From contig WNKI01000002.1 in NCBI GenBank assembly GCA_015350385.1, positions 8,745,661 to 8,809,660 of the forward strand: 64,000 bases of DNA. The letters run 5' to 3'. Made by a program: the position numbers and the translations under genes. Origin of the DNA: Aculops lycopersici (lineage: Eukaryota; Arthropoda; Arachnida; Trombidiformes; Eriophyidae). The notes under the pieces are model-generated. The model did not search any database. It was given only the letters and a program-made list of their open reading frames with translations, and was not told where the DNA came from. How positions within the stretch are numbered: position 1 is the stretch's first letter; each line of letters starts with the position of its first letter. This document shows positions 9,619 through 19,212 of this stretch, piece by piece.

Positions 9619-11585
9619 AAGCTATTAGATTTGCCAGCACAAGGAGAGCGCTAAAAGTCCAGGCAAGTAGCTGCAAGTAGAGTTTTTTGCGTACAGGGAT
9701 GGGTAAGGATGGGCTATTTGTCAGAGGATATGAGGTCAAAGTTAAATTCGAGCTAAAAATAAAAACTTACCTTTATTGTCAACATTAAACTTATCTCTGT
9801 ATTGCCCATGACAATAATGCAATGCATTGGTTTTGGCCTAAAGTACCTCAGAATCTTCGCCCATCTACTTCTGTTTGAACGAGAGCTGACATCTAACGCC
9901 ATTATCGAGGTTATTGATTTATAAATGCGTTCAGATGAGACTTTTATCATTCCGTAGGATACCATAACAGCATAAAGATAGGTTGTAAATAGAACTTGCG
10001 CAACATGCCACTCAAGATTCGTCTCTTTCGAAGTTTTGTCCGGTACGAACAGGTAGTTGCAAGCGCCAGTTGAGAAGATAAACCAACTTCCGATATTCAG
10101 CATTATGTACAGTGATGCAAAGCAATTGATTCTATTCACATATGACATGTAATCAATAACTAAAGCCTGAGCATCGAGCATCTCCAATTTGAATCGATTT
10201 GGGCGGATCTGATGGGTGAAGGTTATATTTTTACCCATCAGAAAGTCACCTCGGCCTGACATAGATCGGTACGTGAGTTCCTTCTTGATTCTAGTTAGTT
10301 GACTTTCGATGCCATTCGAGTAGCTATGTATGTCGAGAAAGTTTAAAATTCCAATGCAAGTGGCGTAGACGATTGAGCAAGTCTCAATCCAAATAAATAG
10401 ATTATCAAACAACTCCATCATCAATCGAAATCGGTGATAATTATTCATTTCAACCAGATCACTCCAAGGCAATCTGACTGGAGTGGGTCCACGGAAGCCC
10501 CGAAAACAAGTGTTATCGTTTCGATTGCATGGCTTGTAAATGTGAGAGTACTCTGCGGCTACTTGCTCCGTTTGATTTGAAATCCAATCAACGCAATTCA
10601 AATAAGTGATCTCGAATCCCTTTTTCGTGGCCATAACTGGGGAAGTCAGGAAGTAAGTGAGAAATAACAATACTAGTGTAAAGGATCCATAGAAACAAAC
10701 AATGAAAATTACAGTGGATTGACTTAAAAAATTCCAACATCCAAAGGTTCTGTTGGGTTTTAAAAGTTTCCTATTCAAGTTCCTTGAAATGTTATAGTTT
10801 AAAAATAAAACTGGATTATCTTCAAGTTCCGCCGAAGAGTAGAATGTTGGTCTTCTTCTTGACATAGATATCTTACCGTGCTTTAAGCTAGGCCTCAGCT
10901 CGAAGGTACTCGTTCCTCTTCGTCTCCGCCAATCGTGTTGCTGATCTTTACTCCCACCTTCGTCACCTGTTGACGGTACTGTTAATTCTGTTTTTATTGC
11001 TTGCTCAACTCGTCCTGAGTCCATCTCATGCATCAGCAATTCATTGGGTTCGTGTAAAAGAAACTCAATGACCTCAAAGTCTATAACTGGCTCATAACGA
11101 AGAACAAAAGACTTCCAAACTAAATTGTAAGTGAGAAAAAACAAGCTCAAGTATCGAATCTCGCTTGCTATTCGAGCATCAATCAATAACCGGCCGAGAA
11201 GGTAACAATCCAACCACCTGTACTCGTGGAGGAGATCATAATCTAGAAGACATATGATCGAGTATTTGAGAAACTCTAAAGCCAGGAGTGCCAATGAATA
11301 CTTGTAATAGAGTATAACTAGATTTGAGACTTTATGAGAGAGCCCCCAAGTTTTTTTGCTTTTTTGGTTGTTGATTTTTATCTCATCTTCAAGTTTGATT
11401 GACAGTATCGAACCGTCATACTCTCTTGTCTCTTTGCTTTTGACATCTTCAAATCTTTGGTTTTCAAACAAGTTTTTGCTTTCCCTCTTCTGGATTTGTT
11501 TTAGAAACAAGCGCGATGTCCAAGAGAAAACACAAATTATCGTCACCAACCATCTGTTGTTCCGAGGATTACGCATGAACGCCAT
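9608..11585 (-). CDS. Gustatory-receptor-like seven-helix protein A
   Basis: A multi-pass membrane protein of 625 residues from two exons, 9771-11585 and 9608-9670. The main exon ends ACAATAAAG|GTAAGT (phase 0). A 100-bp intron ends CTTGCAG, and a 63-bp last exon encodes a further helix, LLAWTFSALLVLANLIAY, then stop. About seven hydrophobic segments can be seen (near residues 93-115, 145-163, 290-315, 395-417, 475-500, 520-540 and the last exon). A phase-0 intron just before the last helix is typical of arthropod gustatory receptor (Gr) genes, and a divergent neighbour at 12877 shares it. The usual Gr C-terminal TY....QF motif is absent, so Gr membership is inference. Between helices 2 and 3 is a long hydrophilic region of about 100 residues. 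A likely role is chemosensation at the plasma membrane. Confidence 0.6.
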
Positions 11586-12876
11586 ATTGAAGTGACCATT
11601 TGATGTTTAGATAGCCATTATTTTCTATATATTGCCATATTATCGTCAGTTCAAAGAAACTTGAAAAAAGAAAGGTGAGCGGAAGAGAAATTGGAACACC
11701 TCCTTGATAGAACAGGTGACATTAGGCCTCTCATTACAGACAGAAGTAATTTGTTTCCATGACTTCTATACGACAAAAACAAACAAGTCACTTCTGGCAG
11801 GCTAAGTGTAGGTGTAAACAAGGTAGATCAGTTTTCCTAAAGAGCGGATGAAATTTACCTTATTTATCTCCCTCGAGCACGAGATCAGGTTAATCAAAAA
11901 TATGCCTAAAACTAGTTGTTTCACTTAGCGCATTAGAGAAGGGGATAGAGAGAGAAAATCAACCGAGGCGCACACTTAAGATGAGTTACAGCCAAGTTTC
12001 AAGGTAAACAACAGTTAGCGGTAATTGTACAGAAAGGGGGATAGCATTTCCGGTTTTTGGGGTGGAATGTTGGGCGCAAGAGTCCAATACAGAATTGGGG
12101 TACCAAGAAGTGAGGAAACCCACTGCCACGTCCACCTGCTGATATAGACTTGAAACAGGGCACCGCAATCTGAAACCGACTCAAAGAGATGCGACCAGTC
12201 ATATATACGCGCGGTCATTTTTTCATTTTCCCGCGGACCTTCGCGAGGCGCGCCCACCTGATTTCGGTACTTTTCCCGGGTCAGCACGCCCTCTTCGGGA
12301 AACCCGGAAAAGGAGGGGGGTTTCCGCACTCCCGGAGCATATTTTTCCAGCTATTTCGGGGTCCATCTATGAGGTCAAAATTTGAAAATTCCACCCCCTC
12401 TTCTTGAAAAACAGCCGCTTTTTCGTATGTCCTCTGTGTTGACTGATGCATTGGTGATGCATCTAACACAGAGGCTCATAATCTCCATTGCTCAACATCG
12501 ATTGACATTTGATTTGACATGCAAACTAGATGGAATATTGTCATGACTACCTACTCCTACTCCTACACCCACTACTACCATTGTGTTTTCGTACCAACCA
12601 ATTTGACACACTGTGCAAGTAATTCGTCATTTGTCTGAAAAAACACATTAGAGAGAAGAAAAAATCTCACGCTATTCTAATTCCTGTAAGCAAGTCGCTA
12701 TGCGCCGATGATGTTTATCCCTTGATATCTATGCGAAAAACTATGCAGAGGCGCTCTTGTAATTAACTCTACAGATAGTCCATCGATCTTTTGTGTTTGA
12801 AACTTCATGTAAAACCAGAGGATAGTTTTGAATCATCAAGTTACTCTCCTAGTGTTCATTCGAAAACATCCCCATA
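11586..12876. other. Divergent promoter region of the receptor-like pair, with a GC-rich insert
   Basis: About 1.3 kb between the starts of the two head-to-head receptor-like genes. The outer parts are AT-rich like the flanks. The centre (about 12000-12480) is visibly richer in GC, with runs such as CCCGCGGACC and GAGGGGGG, overlapping open frames on both strands, and a terminal hairpin at 12431-12474. No protein domain is recognised in these frames. Confidence 0.5.
12431..12474. repeat. Imperfect 44-nt hairpin
   Basis: Outer arms CCTCTGTGTT (12431-12440) and AACACAGAGG (12465-12474) are perfect over 10 bp. An inner 6-bp stem GATGCA/TGCATC (12445-12450 with 12458-12463) closes a 7-nt loop. 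It marks the right edge of the GC-rich segment. Confidence 0.8.
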
Positions 12877-14853
12877 ATGTTAATAAACTTTTTCATTCCA
12901 ACCATTATTATGGTATACAGAGTTTGCTTTAATTGCTTCCCATTGAACAAAGAGATTTACAAAAGACAATTGAGCTCTCGAAGAAAGCGATCAAGTCGTA
13001 GGTGTGATAATACACTGATTAGTATGCACGATGATGACGAAGATGAATGTGATCTGAAGGATGTCCAATATAAACAAAATTCAACAAGTGCGCCGAATTG
13101 GGAGATCCTCTTGCATCCAATTGAGTTGAGCAGGTTAATTAAGCGATACAGTTTATCTGATAATTTTTTCCTCCTTTTTATTATTGTTCACCTGGCAGCT
13201 TCAGTGCATTTGTTCCTCAAAACAGCAATATTCACATTTTATGTCGGCGACAATGCTGATCTGTTGCAATACTTTGACTCCATTTGCTATCCTCACATTT
13301 TTACCCGCTTCAAGCGGCCATATATATTCAACAATCTGGCGTTTGCTCTCAGTGCTCAAAGTTTAATGTTTAGATTGAAGAGTGTTATTAGATTGATCAG
13401 AAGATCAATTATTAATGCAAATGAGTATATAGAGTTCAATCTAACTCAAATCAACTTGACTCTAGTGACTTATTTCACTTGGCCAGCTGACAAGTGGTTG
13501 GAGTTTTTTCGTTATGCGTGGAACCACATCAAGGAGCGCAAATATAATCCACAGGTGCGCGATAAGCACCAAGGGTTTCAACGGTCAATTGATGAGTTTG
13601 GTAAGCTATTCTCAGTCAAAGAGCTGACTTACAATCAAAATTTTATTGATTTTGACTCCTGTTTTGGCAACAAGTTTGAGGCTGGACCTACGACTGCCTG
13701 CGGGATGTTCAAATCTTGGTACTCATGTGAGCCATTAATGCGCTTGGATGTTGAGTATATAGCCGTATTGGTATTTGCAAATGTTTTGTGCTTTTGGCTT
13801 ATATTGTCGACGATTGTAATCATTATTCTGCTTATCATGCATCTAGAATTGAGAGTATCATTCGAGAGCACCGAGGCTTTTGTTCAATCCTTCGTGTTAG
13901 TGGATATAACACTATCTTCGATCATTAGGTGCTGCGAGGCGATTGTTTTGATGTTACTCCAATTTCCAAATCACTTTGATGGCGCCATGGTCTTATTAGA
14001 TAGTTGTATCCTAGTTGCCAGAACTAGAAAGGTGATAAGCTGTTTGCAAAGTTGTTTGAATGTTTCCAACGACACTTCGAGAGATTCAGTGAGCAACGAG
14101 GACGATATTCGACCCTACAACAATCGTCACAAGATTCTAGGCAGCAAAAGTAGAAATCTCAACAAGACAATCACGGACCAGATGATGCTATGCCGCCTAT
14201 TACACTTTGAGTTTACTGAGCTAAGAAATGAGCACACTTTATACTTAAACCTACTTATAATTGTCTGTGGTTTTGTTGGATCCTATACAATTTCGCTCAT
14301 GTCACAAGTGGAAGATCTTAGCGAGCAGGGAATCTTGTTTCTTTGTATACTTTCTACATCGGCACCCATCATCTACCAACTAGTCTCCTGTTTATTCCTC
14401 GAGCGAACGGTAAGTTGCATATGAGCGGATCTTTTGAATCAATTTCCTTTCAAAATACTGTTGCTAAAAGCCAGTGACTAACGAAGACAGTTTATCTCAT
14501 CATCCCGCAGTTCAAAAAATTATTTATTGTTTTCAATCAATTGCTAATCAATGAGAATGGCCTATTAAAGGACAAAACTCTATGGTTGATCATGAATGAG
14601 AGCCAACATTTCGAGAAGAAAGAAGATAGATCTTTGCTTTTGGCGGGCGAGTATGCGCTAACTGCAAGCTCCGTTGGTCCGGTAAGTATCTTTATTCCAA
14701 AAAAACGTGTTGTAGTTCTAGAGAAAGGGTTTACAAGATATAGGACTAACATAGAGACTTTTCGAAAACAAAAACAACACTTAACCAAAACAGTTAATCG
14801 CCTACATAGCGACCTGTTTGTTATTGATCAATCGAGTTTCGCAAGATAAATGA
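12877..14853 (+). CDS. Gustatory-receptor-like seven-helix protein B
   Basis: A 587-residue multi-pass protein built from exons 12877-14409, 14511-14681 and 14794-14853. All junctions are phase 0 with clean sites: ACG|GTAAGT to CCCGCAG, and CCG|GTAAGT to AAAACAG. The last exon encodes LIAYIATCLLLINRV as the final helix. Seven or eight hydrophobic segments are visible. Two positions align with gene A: the last intron sits at the same place before the final helix, while the ERT|FKK intron here corresponds to unbroken sequence (SERIYKS) in gene A. This suggests common ancestry with intron loss in A. Sequence identity between the two is low, as is usual for chemoreceptors. AATAAA at 14877-14882 is a likely poly(A) signal. 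ATG 12877 is the first in frame; ATG 12910 is an alternative start. Confidence 0.6.
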
Positions 14854-15234
14854 TGGTTATCGAGTATACTTTTTTAAATAAAGCTTCTCGAAGGCAGCTC
14901 TACATTGAATAGTGTGCAGTACAATATTTTTCATATTCTAATAAAGCCACTTCATTGTAGCGTGGTAACTTTTAGTCATTTCCTTCCTCGCTCCCAACCT
15001 GCAAAGACAGAGAGACTAGCGTTTTCTGATGAAGTCTGGCCGCACTCCTATTTTTAGTCTAGTTTCGAATGGCGCGTAAACAGGTGGATCCAATTGTATT
15101 AATTTAGAGCACAACTATCACAACCACAACCACTAGTTTCGTCATCAGCATCGTGAACATCGATGATCATAATATTTCAAGACTAAAACTCTCTCAATCA
15201 CTAAATTGATTGATGAAAAAAGAAACTTCTATCA
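14854..15234. other. Spacer before the secreted-protein gene
   Basis: About 380 bp holding the 3' end of receptor-like gene B (poly(A) signal at 14877) and the upstream region and leader of the next gene. No coding frame or RNA gene seen. Confidence 0.4.
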
Positions 15235-16353
15235 ATGAGAAGCTTCACATTGCATTATCATAAGCAAAACACCCTGTTGGTGTGCTTTGCTCTATTGTTG
15301 GTGCAACTATTATACGTATACCAGCTGCAAGTGGTCCTGGCAGTTCATAATCCAACTAGATCTGTAATCCAATGCGACTCACTAAGCTTTTCATCACCTG
15401 ACCAGGCGGAGCGTACCTGTTCAAATTATTGCACGCGCACCTATGTGCGAACAAGTGCCAAGTCCACGGCGGCAAACCGCGAAGTATCTCAGAGTTACTT
15501 GGAGGGTCAAAGTTGTTGCTGTATCTTTAATGCTTTTTGGCCAGAGTACGTGAATGTTAAAGCGGTTGGGAGGGAGAAGGACTTCCGAACAAAGACCAAG
15601 AAAGTTATTGACTGCTTACCTTTGGTTATTTCTTTTAATCTGAGCCAGAAAACAAAGCGCAGCTACGAAGTTGTTTGCCAGTATTTAAGTAGAAGGGACA
15701 AATTGAATGTATTGGAAATGATGCAATACGCCGAAGCGGCCTACTTCTTGAATTACATGAAACCCAAGCATCCGGCTATAAGGAAAACGATGCACTTGCA
15801 GGAGGTCAGTAGGTTGGACAAGGAAGCGGTTGGACAATTGCGCGAGGCTTACAAAACCAAGTTGCTCGATACACTCAAGGTAGATATAAAAGATTACGAA
15901 GGCTACCGATTGGATCCATCCGCTCTAAGGAGACTATCCTCAGTAAAGGATTCCATTAGGAAGGCGTGGCGATCGCGAATAATAGCCGAGTCTTTGGATG
16001 AGCTAGTGATCAGTAGGGCACTTGTTGATTTGAAAGCAGCTTCAATGAGAGTCCAGGATATTAATCGTGAACTTCAAATACCCATCCACCTACTAGAGGG
16101 CAATTATGACAAGTACAATTCCAAAAATAAGGCTCGATACTTTTCTATGCCTGGAATTGATTGCAAGTATTTGAGACAAACATATAGACGAGTTTCAAGT
16201 TATTTGACTGGCATCTCAATGTCTCTCTCAAATTTATACGAAAAACTGGTCTATGAAACAATGAGTGAAAAATTCAAGCCACTAACTAGTATCCTGGAAT
16301 CAGAGAAACTTTATAAGAATTTGATTGATGTCAACTGTCGTTGGAATCAGTAA
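15235..16353 (+). CDS. Unrecognised secreted or membrane-anchored protein
   Basis: A 372-residue single-exon protein that I do not recognise. An N-terminal hydrophobic stretch (about residues 14-36, LLVCFALLLVQLLYVY) looks like a signal peptide or signal anchor. A Cys-rich segment follows (about 48-100: QCDSL, RTCSNYCTRTY, QSCCCIF), then a further Cys at about 125 and 144. The rest (about 150-372) is mostly helical in character and basic, with two late cysteines (GIDCKYL, DVNCRWNQ at the C-terminus). The paired cysteines suggest an extracellular disulphide-bonded fold. No catalytic motif is seen. The ATG at 15235 is the first in frame and is preceded by AT-rich DNA. It is on the same strand as receptor-like gene B, 381 bp downstream. 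Confidence 0.75.
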   Translation: MRSFTLHYHKQNTLLVCFALLLVQLLYVYQLQVVLAVHNPTRSVIQCDSLSFSSPDQAERTCSNYCTRTYVRTSAKSTAANREVSQSYLEGQSCCCIFNAFWPEYVNVKAVGREKDFRTKTKKVIDCLPLVISFNLSQKTKRSYEVVCQYLSRRDKLNVLEMMQYAEAAYFLNYMKPKHPAIRKTMHLQEVSRLDKEAVGQLREAYKTKLLDTLKVDIKDYEGYRLDPSALRRLSSVKDSIRKAWRSRIIAESLDELVISRALVDLKAASMRVQDINRELQIPIHLLEGNYDKYNSKNKARYFSMPGIDCKYLRQTYRRVSSYLTGISMSLSNLYEKLVYETMSEKFKPLTSILESEKLYKNLIDVNCRWNQ

Positions 16354-19212
16354 TCTAATCGAATAGATTGAAAGAAGTCTCTTTTAAAAAGAAGAGAAAA
16401 ATTTGATTCTAAATTCTAAAGTTTTCCCACTAATTTTCGTCTCGTTTTAGTTTTTAATGTCTGAGATTGAAATCGAACCGATATTCATGACAACATTGCA
16501 TCACGTTCTCAGGGACCCAACGTCCGATTGGCCAGAAATGAACCCGGACTTCCTCGTTGTGGTCACAGAGTGCAGCAGATGGGGTTATTGTTGGGGTTTG
16601 AAGTTGGGGGCGGCGGTCGTGACAAGCTGGCTGCAGTTACACTTGTTAGAGCAGCCACTTGTTGTTTGGCACCGAGACACCAAACCACCAAGCGAGCGAA
16701 ACTCTTACTGTTTGAGCAATGAAAGTTTACATGTGCATTTGACAGCTAGCTAGCTCAATGCTCTGTAGTGGGACTAAATGAGTGAGTTTAGTGCATGAAG
16801 GCAACAAATGAAAAGTAGCTCGCCGACAACTTGAGCGAGCAGCCACATTATTTGTAGAGGTATTAGTAGTTGTAGCGACAGCAACCTCGAGCTCGGCAAG
16901 CTACGATGACAGATACTATCGTACAAAATCGTCGAGTGGCAGTCGAAGGCTTCGTTCGTTTTGGAGAACCCGGTAAAGCAAATGGCGCAGGTAAGTTTTA
17001 GTTGGCTCGCCAGCTAACACCTGTGGCTCTCATCCTCGTCTCTCGCTTTCGCTCGCTCGCTCGCTCCCTCTCTCTCTCTCTTTTCTCTCTGATCGTTTTT
17101 CGGGGATCCAGGTGATCGGCATTCGCGATAGCAGTTCCACGCAAAGCGATTGTGTTGTGCAGAATCCAAGTCTCAGCTGCTACCGGGATAAGGCGGCGCA
17201 CTGCACCTGGCAACAATCCGTTGAAACTTGCGGCTACCTCTACACCGTGAGTCGCAAGTCGACCGGGTGTCTAGGTTAAAAGTGTACGCGCTCTCGACTT
17301 TACAGCTTACCTGTGCGCCTAGAACTCGTTAACTACCTCAACAACCTTAATGTTGGCGAAATCGTCGTCGTCTAATGTCGCTGTCGTCGGCGTCCAATAA
17401 AACCAATCTTAACTGCGTATTTACTTTGAAGCGCCAAGGGTCTAGTAGTAGTAGTAGCAGCAGCAGCAACAACAACATATGAAACATAAACAAAACCAAA
17501 AGACAATCGCAGATCAAGAGCTCCAAGTCAAGCTTTACCCAGAAGCTCACTTTCTAACTAGCTTGTTGTGATCGATAACTCCTCGAAGATTTCGGCACTA
17601 TCATTTTGAGGAGCATTTGAACGGACGAAGTGCGCATCGTATCGTATCTTGCTTTACTTCGCTTTACCTTGCACGAGCAACGATGTGCGCGTCACCTAGT
17701 TCCACAAATTTAGCCTTCCAATCTGTCTGCTTTCCTCATTGCGCTGCTGCTCACAAGTCAGTGAGCATAGGTTGGGACGTGATCCTGAGATGACCTACAG
17801 TCAGCCCGCAGAGAGTTTGTCCTATTTGCGCCTCAGAAAATAGAACTCCTTGCATGGATATCCATTGGCCCAGTGCACGGTGAGTGTGTATTAGTGACTA
17901 GCATAACGTAAGAAAGAATTGCACTTGTTCCGTTATGTGTGTTATGTATGATCGCAATGTCTTATGCGACGCCTTGTCCATCAAAAGCGCCACCTTCTTT
18001 GAGTGGATACAACTTGAATTTGAGAATTTAGAACGAGACACCTGAACGGTAGAAGTATACAAAGTGTCCTACTAAAACGAACCAGCAGGAATGGGCACAG
18101 GGCGCCCAAGATTGAGAGTTGCGACATTAGGCCAATGGCTGCCAATGCAGAAGGACAGTGCAAGAGCAATGGGCGCGCAAAGGCACAATTGCAATGGAGA
18201 TAAAGCTGCAGTTTCTGGTAAGTGTTTTGTGTGCATGCAGCAACAGCGACGACGTCTGCTGCTGCTATTGCGAGCCCAAGTGACGCAGGACGACGACGAT
18301 GGCAAAGCCAGCGAGAGAGAGAGAGAGAAGCAGCTGACGATGCGCCAGTTGTGTGACGAAGTTGTTCTCAAGTGGGGAAAAGAAGTCTGTATAAACCCAA
18401 TCAAAAAAGGGGGTCGCAGCTTAAGGGCGAAACTGGCAAACGAGCGAAATGCGTAGCCTGCCAAAGACGCACGCACAGACAGACGGTAGTGCTGAAATGT
18501 TCTCTTTGAATTGACGCACGCACAGACGCACAAATGCGCGAACCAATATCAAGTTCAACTGCAACTCACACAACACAAGAGAAAACAACAACAACAACAG
18601 AGGAGAGAGAACAAAACTAACAACGAACGAACGAACGAACGAAACGAACTAGCAAACCAAACGTCGACTGGCAGAAAACTCCTCGAGTGTTCAAAAGCAA
18701 GTGGTGCGATAAGCCAAGTTCAATCAATGCAAATTTTGTCCCTTCATTTTCTGCACTTGTTGTTAACTTTCTGCTATTTTGCTGCCACCACCACCACTGC
18801 TGCTACTGCTGCTGCTGCCATTGCCAATGAGCGAGTGCGAGTTTTTCTCTGTGTTGCCTACGTACACTAGTGCTATAGTATCTCTGTGTGACTTCCAGAG
18901 CTCAAAAACAACAACAACAGCAGCAGCAGCAGCCACAAAGCACAGCAATCACAACAAAAACAAAAACTATTACCCCTCAAAACTATGATTATTTTATCAT
19001 CAGCAGCATCATAACAATCCAAATAGTAAAACAAAATACCTAGTTCCCTCACAAACCCTACAATTCGATCGAGAGATAAATTAAGAAAGTTGTCCAGCCG
19101 AAAGGCGACGACGACGAAGACATTGGTTGCAAGCCAGAGGCAACAGCATAAGCAGCAGCATTCAGATCAGCAGCAGCTTGAGCAAGAGCCTACTGGTGAC
19201 GGTACGACCAAA
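16354..19212. other. Long leader and intergenic region upstream of ZFYVE1
   Basis: About 2.9 kb without a convincing long coding frame. It holds a TC dinucleotide run (about 17066-17088), an AACG tetranucleotide run (about 18623-18643) and CAG/CAA-rich stretches around 18230 and 18580-18960 that resemble untranslated leader. Good splice-site pairs occur near 16990-17310 and may define untranslated or short coding exons (see findings). ZFYVE1 transcription probably starts within this region. Confidence 0.45.
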
